The notes under the pieces are model-generated. The model was not told the DNA's origin, did not search any database, and worked only from the letters and a program-made list of their open reading frames with translations. Shown here one piece after another: positions 54,552 through 64,000 of a DNA stretch of 64,000 nt (the stretch's first letter is position 1; each line of letters opens with the position of its first letter). The position numbers and the translations under genes are program-made. The stretch spans positions 92,504,001 to 92,568,000 of the forward strand of contig OZ231127.1 of the NCBI GenBank assembly GCA_965153355.1, given 5' to 3'. This stretch comes from Flaccisagitta enflata (taxonomy: Eukaryota > Chaetognatha > Sagittoidea > Aphragmophora).

Positions 54552-57500
54552 TTATCGAGCGATAAGCGGCGGTGGATCAATCCACGATGGCTCATTACGA
54601 GCTGAGAAAATGCTAAAGGACGCGAGCAACGCAGCCTTAGAACCGTTCTTAATCAATGAATTTGTGACTATTTTCGCATCACGACAGCATCTGTAAGCCA
54701 ACGCTTTAAGACGCGCACGATTGTTGGCTGTCACCTGGCCACGGGCTGAAACTTCCACCGAAAATGTAAAAACTTTAAAAGTAGTTGAAAGATCAGCAGA
54801 AAGAGGCGCATACTTTTCCTCTTTAAAAACGTGGCTACGTTCTATGTTCTTATCCCAGGGACACGTCAATTCAAAAATGATTGCCGTACGCGAAGTTTCA
54901 TTGAGAATAAAAACATCAGGTCTCAAGGACGTGACCAAAACATGGGGGGGCACTGTGCCTCCATGCGGTGCCGTGTAACCAGGCATGTCAGAGAAAAGAA
55001 CAAAGCCTTCTAAAAGACGAGGGCGGATGATATCAATAAAAGACGATAAAACTGAGTTATGCCGCCATGTATATCTGCCCTGATCGAGTGATGTGCTACA
55101 ATTGGACAAAATGTGGGCAAGAGTCTGGGTGTTGCTACAAAAAGGACACCGATCACTGACCCTTTTTCCCCATCTTTTCAGATTATCAAGAGATGGCAGT
55201 GTGTTTATACCGGCGTTTATGGCAAACTTTAAAATACCCTGAGGAACATCCCACATATAACTCCTCCAAGAAATACATGCCCCCTCTTCCATGATCAACG
55301 CCAGATAATCACCCTGCATTACATAGTGACTAAGCTTCTCCTTCCATAAATCATTTTCACCCTGTTGTACCCCCGTCTGGACTTTTCTCTTAAGCAGCTT
55401 GTTGGGATCCGGCTGACGAGGAGGAGGAGGAGGAGGAGGAGGAGCAGGGGTAGGGGGTAAAGGTGAGGAAGGAAGTGCAGGAGACGATGTGGGGATAGGA
55501 GAAAGAATTCCCTCCAAGTCAAGCGAATCCCAACTCGACTGAGAAACATCCATGGCGTTGGTTATGGTCAAAACATCTTGCTCACTATTTACAGGACCGA
55601 CCACATCCTGGAGAAGCCCTTTTGTGTAGATAGCCGAGGAGAATTTGCGTCGCCACTTTCCTTCCCGTTCTTCCTTGGAGTCCAACGCATGTTTCACCCG
55701 TTCATCACTGAAAAAGCGAATTTTAGAAAGGTTTAAAGCGCGAGATTCTTTGTATAAGTGGGCAATCGATTTGACATTCAAACCATGAGCATCATGAATC
55801 AGTGCCCAAGATGCACATTGAGGGAGACCAAGCCATTTCTTTAGAAATCTGTGGGTTAAGTCATCCAAGGCCTTCAATTGGGAAGTATGCAAATCATGAA
55901 CAGAGAGAATGAATCGAAGAGAACCCAGGAGATAATCGATGTAGATTCGTGCCTTATACTCATCCCGCACCAAAAGGCTATCAATATTCTTCAACTGATC
56001 ACTCACCCGATCCTTAATTACCGTGGCCACTGAAGCGACCGAAAAATCAAAGGTGAAAATCCCACCAAGAAATTTATGGCAGCGATCATGCAAGATGGAT
56101 CCAATGACAGCCTCACCAAGAGAGAAGCCAATCTCGACCGATTTGCCAGCCTTAACGGACAAAGATCTGCACTTGCGAGGCTTAAGCTTTAGACCCATGG
56201 AGCTAGTGAGCTGATGCAGACGTGCCATCAATTTCTTGTGTTTTCTTACATCCCGAGTGATCAAATTGAAGTCGTCGGCAAAAGGTAAAGTAATAAAGGT
56301 CATACCATCTAAACAGTAACCGTCATCCTCCTCAAACTTCAGTAAATCCTCCAAGATCGGATTAAAGCACATCAGAAATATGATCGGACTGAGTGGGTCT
56401 CCTTGAAAAACGCCTTTTCTAAATGAAAACTCCTCGGAAACCCATTCGGAAGTTCGGATTTTGCCTTTTAGTTTCCCATAAAGGGAACAAATATATTCCT
56501 TAACATTATCGGGGATATGCATCCGATCCAAACAGATCGGAATCAGATCATGGGAAACACTTCCGAATGCGTCCTCGAGATCAAACCATGTAATATGAAC
56601 AGTCTTACCGTTATGCTTTGCATGACCAATCAACTCCTGTAAAATTAAATTATGGTCCTGACAGCCGGATATCTTATTGAGAAACGCCTTCTGAACCTTG
56701 CTGTTAATGTAACCATTACCGACCAAAAAATTACAAATCCTTTCACTAAGAATCTGATGGAACAATTTACCGACACAAGAAGTAAGGGCAATAGGACGAA
56801 AGTTTGATGGCTCCCCAATATCACCTCCTTTATGAATAAGTACGATAGAGGACACCCCCCAACCCTCCCAAGGGGTAGGGGAGGAGAGGAGAGTTTTGGT
56901 GAAAAGAGTAGCGAGAAAGTGATGAGTTGATTCCATGTTTTTTAAGTGTCCATTAAAAATACCATCATCGCCAGGGGCGCTTCCGGCTTTTTTTTTGGAC
57001 AAAACAGATTTCACATCCCTCGGTCTAATTGGCCCCATATCAAAATCCTTATCACCCACTGGCAGACTTGGAAACCAACTCACCGCTTCTTGAGCAAGAG
57101 GGACAGGAATTGAGTATTTGCTTTTGTACCATTCGTTAGCAAAACCCCTATCAAAAGACGGCCTCTCTTCTTCCTTACCAATCAAACCACTCACCGCTCT
57201 TTTTGAGAAGGCCCAGAAATTCTTACAAAAACTCTTTTCCTGCCCTCTTGTATCGCTCTCTCTCTGTCTCTTTTCACGCTCATTTCTGATGAAGCTCACT
57301 GTCTTTACTGCTTGGTAGAACTGGGCCCGGAGACCCTGATCTACTCTTCTACCTCTGCCAAAAACGAGACGTCGAAGCCTCTTTTTCTCTAATTTAGCCT
57401 GGCGATAGGCTTCATCAGAAATGTCTGCGTTACCTCTACTCCCCCCTCCCCCCCTCCCCTCACCTCCCTTGAAGACATCAATGCCACCCAAGAAGTCCGT

Positions 57501-57713
57501 CAGCTCGGCCGAAAACCCAGATGCGGCATCCGAGGGTGTGATTGCGTCTGCAGAGAGGGCGGAGTGAAGTGGAGCGAGCCTCGACTTGAATGCCGCGTCA
57601 TGCTGGGCCCACTCTCTTGCGCTTAGTTGCGGTAGGATGAGACGCCCATCGCATTCCGTGACAGTTACTAGAGAGATGATAAGGGGAAAAAACCAAATTA
57701 AAGAAACAGACAT
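54552..57713 (-). CDS. RLE-type (R2/NeSL-like) non-LTR retrotransposon polyprotein, 1053 codons, uninterrupted
   Basis: RT core: APGDDG (about 247), FRPIALTSCVGKLFH (305-319), motif A WFDLEDAFGSV (376-386), motif B FRKGVFQGDPLSP (431-443), motif C PFADDFNLI (477-485). After the thumb come a Ser/Pro-rich linker (740-765), a C-X2-C-X7-H-X4-C knuckle (856-872) and a restriction-like endonuclease with RPDVF (931-935), IIFELTCPWDKN (945-956) and KEEKY (964-968). Closest known types by architecture are R2/NeSL-like elements that use target-primed reverse transcription. The usual N-terminal DNA-binding zinc fingers are absent. The first 17 residues look like intron-derived hydrophobic sequence, and a good 3' splice site (CATCTCTCTAG) lies just before residue 18. 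Confidence 0.88.
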   Translation of the reverse strand: MSVSLIWFFPLIISLVTVTECDGRLILPQLSAREWAQHDAAFKSRLAPLHSALSADAITPSDAASGFSAELTDFLGGIDVFKGGEGRGGGGSRGNADISDEAYRQAKLEKKRLRRLVFGRGRRVDQGLRAQFYQAVKTVSFIRNEREKRQRESDTRGQEKSFCKNFWAFSKRAVSGLIGKEEERPSFDRGFANEWYKSKYSIPVPLAQEAVSWFPSLPVGDKDFDMGPIRPRDVKSVLSKKKAGSAPGDDGIFNGHLKNMESTHHFLATLFTKTLLSSPTPWEGWGVSSIVLIHKGGDIGEPSNFRPIALTSCVGKLFHQILSERICNFLVGNGYINSKVQKAFLNKISGCQDHNLILQELIGHAKHNGKTVHITWFDLEDAFGSVSHDLIPICLDRMHIPDNVKEYICSLYGKLKGKIRTSEWVSEEFSFRKGVFQGDPLSPIIFLMCFNPILEDLLKFEEDDGYCLDGMTFITLPFADDFNLITRDVRKHKKLMARLHQLTSSMGLKLKPRKCRSLSVKAGKSVEIGFSLGEAVIGSILHDRCHKFLGGIFTFDFSVASVATVIKDRVSDQLKNIDSLLVRDEYKARIYIDYLLGSLRFILSVHDLHTSQLKALDDLTHRFLKKWLGLPQCASWALIHDAHGLNVKSIAHLYKESRALNLSKIRFFSDERVKHALDSKEEREGKWRRKFSSAIYTKGLLQDVVGPVNSEQDVLTITNAMDVSQSSWDSLDLEGILSPIPTSSPALPSSPLPPTPAPPPPPPPPRQPDPNKLLKRKVQTGVQQGENDLWKEKLSHYVMQGDYLALIMEEGACISWRSYMWDVPQGILKFAINAGINTLPSLDNLKRWGKRVSDRCPFCSNTQTLAHILSNCSTSLDQGRYTWRHNSVLSSFIDIIRPRLLEGFVLFSDMPGYTAPHGGTVPPHVLVTSLRPDVFILNETSRTAIIFELTCPWDKNIERSHVFKEEKYAPLSADLSTTFKVFTFSVEVSARGQVTANNRARLKALAYRCCRDAKIVTNSLIKNGSKAALLASFSIFSARNEPSWIDPPPLIAR

Positions 57714-58200
57714 GTTTCAGAGAAAAGGAGAAAGAAAAACAAAACAAAACAAACAAAGCAAAACAAATGGCAGACGAACTGGCAAAAAAAAAAAAAAACT
57801 TAAGAGGGACAGACAGAGAGACAGAGACACAGGAAGACAGATGAAGAGACAGACATGAAAGAAAAATACAGAAGGAAGGACAAATATGAAGGACAAACGG
57901 GAAGACAGATACAATGGAAAGAAATGAAAATGAGATCGACAGCCGCAGACGCGGGAAAAGGGAAAAGGAAATGGAAAAAAAGTGTATAGGAAGCGTAAGG
58001 CAGAAAGAGATGAGGAAAATTAAAAGTGGAGGAAAAGAAAGAGGAGAACAACGCAGGTTTTATCTTAGGAAAGAGAGAGAGAGAAAAAAAAACTATAATT
58101 AAACTTAAGGACGATCCTGTTAAAACTTAACTGAAGCAAGAAAAAAAAAGTTGATATGAAAACGATCTTACTGAAACTCAACTTAAGAAAATAATGACTC
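57714..58200. other. Purine-rich region upstream of the RLE retrotransposon ORF
   Basis: GACAGACAGAGAGACAGAGAC and AAAACAAAACAAAC runs; on the retrotransposon strand it is strongly pyrimidine-rich. No N-terminal coding exon could be recognised. It may be the 5' UTR or an intron. Confidence 0.5.
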
Positions 58201-58244
58201 CACGGTGCGACAAGGCAAGGACGAATCCGCGAGTCTGTGGCGTA

Positions 58245-58530
58245 ACGAGAACCGTGACGTAGGGAAGGCCGTGACGTAGTGAGGACCGTGACGTGGAGAG
58301 GGCCGTGACGTAGAGAGGGCCGTGACGTAACGAGGGCCGTGACGTAACAAGGACCGTGACGTAGCGAGGACCGAGACGTAGCGAGGACCGTGGCGAGGAC
58401 CGTGGCGTAGCGAGGACCGTGACGCAGCGAGGACCGAGACGCAGCAAGGACCGTGACGTAGTGAGGCCCGTGACGTGGCGAAGACCGTGACGTAGCAGGG
58501 ACCGTGGCGTATCGACGTGGCGTAGAGGAT
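58245..58530 (-). repeat. 17-bp minisatellite with TGACGT core (about 17 units)
   Basis: The unit is ACCGTGACGTAGCGAGG with variants; ten units keep an exact TGACGT, the half-site bound by CREB/ATF bZIP factors. It lies 530-820 bp upstream of the retrotransposon ORF start. Low-complexity Arg/His/Ser frames here are artefacts. Confidence 0.85.
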
Positions 58531-58559
58531 CCGAATGATGGCAGACGTGATGAGAGGCA

Positions 58560-59035
58560 GAGAGGCGGTGGAGACAAAGCAGGGATTGGGGTTAAATTTA
58601 TTCAATCATTAAGCATTTTTTCTTTTTCCATTGCATTAAGGACTAGTTGAAGGACCTTTCCTCCGATTTTCAAGGATTTTTTCCATTTCATTCAAGAGAA
58701 ATAAACATTTTCCTAGAGTGTTACAATTCAGAGGTGCTCCTTGTTGTAGCTGTCACATTTGTGTCACACTATGATTCATACTATGCCACGCCATAGTAAC
58801 ATGAGAAAATTCATCAACATGATGGGAAAGAGGGTCAAATTCTGTACTTGCACCTATAATTTCAACTTTTATCTCCAAATTGTTTGTTCACAGTGAAATT
58901 CCAAAGTTGATCACTACAAAGATAAGAATTGAATCGTAACGCTCGCCGACCAAGTCTCGTAGTTAATTCTTTGTTTCCACACAGCGCTTCTCACACAAAT
59001 GTGCGATGCTTTTAAGTTTTAATTTGGTAAAATTT
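58560..59035. other. Non-coding stretch
   Basis: AT-rich, no gene or repeat that I can support; it may contain the 5' boundary of the retrotransposon. Confidence 0.4.
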
Positions 59036-59039
59036 CTCA

Positions 59040-59345
59040 AAATTCAAATTCGCATATCGCAAGAACTATTTGAGTTAGCCCGATGAAATTTTGCATGGTT
59101 GGTATCTGGATCTAGAGAGTCCTTTGCCTAAATTCTGATGCGACCTAAAAAATGTCGAGGAGTCCAACCAGACCAACCAGCCTACCAGATGAAAAAATGA
59201 AAAAATGGCATAACTTCTAAAATAATGGACCGATCTGGTTGAAATTTTGCATGAAGCTTCCTTAAAGGATTTCTCGTCACTGGCATAAAAAAGAGCTTTA
59301 GGATTTTTTTTTCTTCCAACAGCCTACCCAGCCAGAAATGGTACT
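59040..59345. repeat. Two degenerate units related to the 14.3-15.0 kb tandem repeat
   Basis: AACCAGACCAACCAGCCTAC, GATGAAAAAATG, GGCATAACTTCTAAA and CTGGTTGAAATTTTGCATG echo the unit modules at 14290-15045 in the same order. Confidence 0.6.
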
Positions 59346-59822
59346 TATAGAGATTTTTTTTAAAAACTAAAAAAATTCAAAAAAATTTCAGAAACATGAT
59401 CACACATGTTTGCTTGAACGTAATAAATAAGAATTTTAATGTCATATTGATTTCTTAATTGTATCTAGCTAAATTTTTTAATAATAAAATTGCCAAAATT
59501 ATCTATTCAAGCCTAATTTGCATGAAAAATGAGCTTACTTAAGAAAATCTAAGTATGGATTAATATGTAAGAATAGGTAAGCTACATGATGACATATGGA
59601 TTTGTTCAATTTTCAAACATGTAAAATTGATGAATTTCATCCTGTCCACGGTCGGCTTTGTGTGACACTAGTCTACGATGATTAAGATCCACAGCTACTG
59701 AGCTCAAATTAAATTTCCCAGGTGGAATTTTGAGCAAATCCATGATGAGTGAATTAAATGTAGCGAAAAATGCACCTTACAGAAAATTGTTTGGATTTAC
59801 TTTTTTTGAATTATTGCGACTG
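59346..59822. other. AT-rich non-coding stretch
   Basis: No gene signal. Confidence 0.4.
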
Positions 59823-59849
59823 TCCTGCCGTGTATCCGGCCTTGTTTAC
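59823..59849 (-). repeat. 5' end scrap of the hairpin-ended element
   Basis: GCCGTGTATCCGGCCTTGTT, the antisense 5' module, stands alone here. Confidence 0.75.
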
Positions 59850-59892
59850 TCTAAAATTAAAAAGGACTTGTGTTGTAATACTTTGACTAATG

Positions 59893-59897
<5 letters not shown>

Positions 59898-59948
<51 letters not shown>
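59898..59948. repeat. CT microsatellite
   Basis: About 50 bp of (CT)n. Confidence 0.95.
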
Positions 59949-59950
<2 letters not shown>

Positions 59951-59959
59951 TCCCCCCTC

Positions 59960-60851
<892 letters not shown>

Positions 60852-60985
60852 TCTCCCTCTCAAGTCTCAACTGTTGGAAGTAGTCTGAATTTCAGACTGA
60901 AATCCTCCATGGTCTAATAGTTGAAATCAGAACCAAGTTGACAAAGAGGAAAAATGATTATTATCCGAAGTAGATCGGGAAGAGG

Positions 60986-61209
<224 letters not shown>

Positions 61210-61472
61210 AGGTTAAAAAAAAATGAAGAATAGCATTTCTTTTTCTATTTTTAGGTTAACTTGGGTGAGAGAGAGATTACCACATATAAATTACTGAATA
61301 GGAGATAGAGAAAGCAACAAAGGAATTCAAAGCTCCATACTCCATACTCATCATCAAACCGGGGGAAGAAGGTATGTTGGCCCCAGTTTGTCCTATTCCC
61401 ACTATGTTTTCCTCCTGAGTAACACCGTTTGTGTCCTTCATATGATTATTTCTGGCCCGGCGACCCCCGGCG

Positions 61473-61669
61473 TTTTTAGTTGCGTGCTACGCGACTCTAC
61501 ACCCCGCTTTGTCGGTCCGTCAGTCCATTCGTCCGTCCATCACACTTTACTTTTTTAGCGTTTATTGGGTTTTTGGCTATACCGCTCCTTCCCAAATGCT
61601 CCACTGACCTCAAATATGGCCCCTTCCCACCCGCATGCGACTGGGATAGCCGTGTATCCGGCCTTGTTT
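61473..61669 (-). repeat. Hairpin-ended dispersed element, full length, antisense
   Basis: In its own orientation it reads AACAAGGCCGGATACACGGC, AGTCGCATGCGGGTGGGAAG, a GACGGACGAATGGAC tract, GCGGGGTGTAGAGTCGCG and the hairpin GTCGCGTAGCACGCAAC, then TAAAAA. Confidence 0.85.
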
Positions 61670-61739
61670 CCTATACGATTGATTTCTCCACACATGCAAA
61701 TGATATAAAAGGCTCTAAATTCAGGTTGGGGTGATGACT

Positions 61740-62365
61740 ATGCAAAATGCAGAAATGGGTCAGTTTTTGGTTTTAAGCATCAGTATAGACTGTGATTCAA
61801 TAGATTGTGGTCAAGTTTTGATATGGAATGGTCATTTGATAACCAAAATTTTACCCCTAAAATTTGTCATAGCCAATCGAGCTTTGTACAAAGTAATGTT
61901 ATGATAATGGTATAAAATTATTATCTTGAACTAAGACAAATCTTTTAGGATTGAGTTTCAATGTTTTGATGTATTTCTATTTTTTTGTTCTTCCTTTGAT
62001 TTTTGAACAGAGATGAGCTCTCATAAACAATAGTAAATAAATTCTTATAAACAATAGTGTCTAAGCATTGATATTGTTATAACAAGAAATTTGATTACTA
62101 CTGTCAATATCAAAATCCTGAAAACTCTGAAGGTTAAGCTTGTTCAGCTAATAATTTAGTATGAGATTGAAAACATCTTTGACAATTCTTAATTCTGACC
62201 AAAAAAAAATACTAATTTTTATAAGATTCTGAAGAATAATACCTAAACATTGGTATTTTTCTTAAATTTACTGCAATTTTTTTTCAAAATCAGTAATTTC
62301 CGCCAGGAGCATGCTCAGCAATTTGCTTAAATTCATAAAATATTTGAGGCTGGGCTGAGCTGGGT
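61740..62365. other. AT-rich non-coding stretch
   Basis: No gene or defined repeat. TTCTTATAAACAATAGTGTCTAAGC-like segments occur twice (about 62020-62060 and 62215-62250). Confidence 0.4.
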
Positions 62366-62369
62366 CTAT

Positions 62370-62571
62370 AAACGAGGCCGGGTACACGGCTACCCCAGTC
62401 ACGTGCGGGTGGGCAGTGGCTGTATTTGAGGTCAATTGCTCATTAGGGCAGTATCAGTGAGGCCAAAGACCGCAAAAGCAAAAACAAAGAAAAGTGTGAC
62501 GGACCAATTGACCGACAGACGGAAGGATGGATTGACAGTGGAGTGAAGAGTCGCACAGCACGCGACTAAAC
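62370..62571 (+). repeat. Hairpin-ended dispersed element, full length
   Basis: AACGAGGCCGGGTACACGGC, CAGTCACGTGCGGGTGGGCA, CATTAGGGCAGTATCAGTGA, GTGTGACGGACCAATTGACC tract, and GTCGCACAGCACGCGAC followed by TAAA. Confidence 0.85.
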
Positions 62572-62799
62572 AAAGTGTAGTCCAATAGGTTGATCATCAA
62601 AGGTTAGCGTAAACAAGCAACCTACGGACATGAATGGCGCATCTAGAAGAAAAGCCAAGTCTGTGGGAAGGGGAAGAGTGAGCGGCAACACAAACAGACT
62701 GATGCATAGGAAAACAGACAAAATGAAGAAGATAATAGTGAATATGACAACCAAATCTGGCGTTATCTACTGCTTGACCCTCGCCGATCATTTGTTTTG

Positions 62800-63300
62800 A
62801 AGGTGGCCTGTTGCCAATTCTCTACATGCTGATCAGCGCTCCTTATGACTATGTCCACTATTAAAAAACAAAAAACCCTGTCAAATATCATTAGGGCGGG
62901 GACTAGCATGAAACTTTTGAGATGTAAAAAACATGCAAAAAAGTCAATTTAAAGCGTTCTAAGCGGTAGGGACAGTCTGTCAGCGTCGATTTTAAGCTGA
63001 TTCACAAAATCACTCTATATAAGTATGCTGGAGGTGGTAAAACAGAGTTGGGGGATTTTGACTCACCAGGGGCCTAAATTTCGACTCTGAAATAGACGAT
63101 GTCTATAAGTAGGCACTTAGCGTTTTGGTAAAAAAATGGGTCTGACGGTGCAAAAAGTCCAAATTTGAGAATTTTTTTGAAAAAAATACAATTTCAGCAA
63201 TCCCTGACAACATTTTCAGCTTTCTGGAAGCCTTTTAGTTGATTTATGGCTCTAGATTGAGTACAAAAAGAGAAAGGTTGTTGTCATCGTATACACTCAT
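62800..63300. other. Non-coding stretch before the 333-bp repeat
   Basis: No supported gene. Confidence 0.4.
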
Positions 63301-63301
63301 G

Positions 63302-64000
63302 TAAGGGAGCAGGTTGTTGGTAGCTGTAGGCCTAAATTTGTTTTTTAGAGCTTGGAAATGGTGTGTTGAGCCCCTGGGAGCCTAAAAAAAGTAGAATGAA
63401 AAAAAAAGAATGAAAAAATTTCCATTGATTTTATTAAAACGACTGAAAAACCCAATTGGCAAAAATGTTAATTTTGACCGCTATGGTTTTTAGGGCAATT
63501 TTAGCCTAAAATGGCTCATTCAAGTATATTTAGCTTCCTCAAAGCATACTTAGACTCTATTTAGTCCCAACAGAGTTGTTTAAATGCAGAAAATCCATAA
63601 AAAAAAACTGATTTATTATCACCCCTGTTTAAATATAAGGGAGCAGGTTGTTGGTAGCTGTAAGCCTAAATTTGTTTTTTAGAGCTTGGAAATGGTGTGT
63701 TGAGCCCCTGGGAGCTTAAAAAAAGTAGAATCAAGAAAAAGAATGAAAAAATTGCCATTGATTTTATCAAAACGATTGAAAAACCCAATCAGCAAAAATG
63801 TCAATTTTGACCACTATGGTTTTTTTGGCAATTTTGGCTTAAAATGGCTCATTCAAGTATATTTAGCTTCCTCAAAGCATTCTTAGACTCTATTTAGTCC
63901 CAACAGAGTTGTTTAAATGCAGAAAATCCATAAAAAAAAACTGATTTATTATCACCCCTGTTTAAATATAAGGGAGCAGGTTGTTGGTAGCTGTAGGCCT
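63302..64000. repeat. 333-bp tandem repeat, running off the window end
   Basis: TAAGGGAGCAGGTTGTTGGT recurs at 63302, 63636 and 63969, giving spacings of 334 and 333 bp. Two full units and the start of a third are visible and are closely similar. No ORF is conserved. Confidence 0.9.

Noticed and set aside
58065-58605. Arg/His/Ser-rich frames on the minus strand
   Set aside because: Translation of the 17-bp TGACGT minisatellite.
62566-62791. Hydrophobic 60-codon minus-strand frame that could be a membrane segment
   Set aside because: Single short frame ending in a hairpin-family element, without a credible splice partner or conserved motif.

Overview
This is eukaryotic, almost certainly animal, nuclear DNA. 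Three intron-bearing genes with GT...AG junctions can be followed by splice phase: a C2H2 zinc-finger gene, a 1-aminocyclopropane-1-carboxylate (ACC) synthase-like gene and a rhodopsin-class GPCR. Non-LTR retrotransposons with restriction-like or CR1/L2-type reverse transcriptases, a Tc1-like transposon and an internal CCCTAA (TTAGGG-type) tract fit a non-arthropod invertebrate. I cannot name the species. There is no prokaryotic signal. Many apparent frameshifts lie in otherwise conserved exons, so uncorrected indels in the assembly are possible alongside real decay.

Layout. 1-1.6 kb: short-period satellite, a copy of a roughly 200-bp hairpin-ended dispersed element, then a long palindrome. 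2.3-7.9 kb (+): low-complexity C2H2 zinc-finger gene. 7.9-12.0 kb (+): ACC synthase-like gene, starting only 32 bp after the zinc-finger stop. 12.0-13.0 kb: a possible two-exon gene for a cysteine-rich peptide. 13-20 kb: foldback elements, degenerate tandem repeats and a kelch-like exon relic. 20.5-26.1 kb: a nested stack, in which a 5.6-kb terminal-inverted-repeat element carries a FEN1-like PIN nuclease gene with a C-terminal CXC domain; that gene is split by a 1.4-kb foldback with 9-bp target duplications, and the whole sits inside a hairpin-ended element. 27.0-36.15 kb: a higher-order array of five A units (about 585 bp) and thirteen B units (about 306 bp), bounded by TTAA and interrupted by a palindrome-capped minisatellite cassette. 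36.4-41.4 kb (-): first three coding exons of a class A GPCR. 43-48 kb: a decayed retrotransposon 3' end broken by two later insertions, one a 608-bp Tc1 deletion derivative. 51.6-53.3 kb (-): 5'-truncated CR1/L2-like element. 54.5-57.7 kb (-): an apparently intact 1053-codon restriction-like-endonuclease retrotransposon ORF with a 17-bp array of CRE-like TGACGT motifs upstream. 59-64 kb: microsatellites, two more hairpin-ended elements and a 333-bp tandem repeat running off the window.

The host genes do not form an obvious pathway. The most notable points are the PIN/CXC gene as probable transposon cargo, two families of structured dispersed repeats that seem to seed satellites, and an ACC synthase-like gene that keeps its PLP lysine but lacks the PLP-pairing aspartate.
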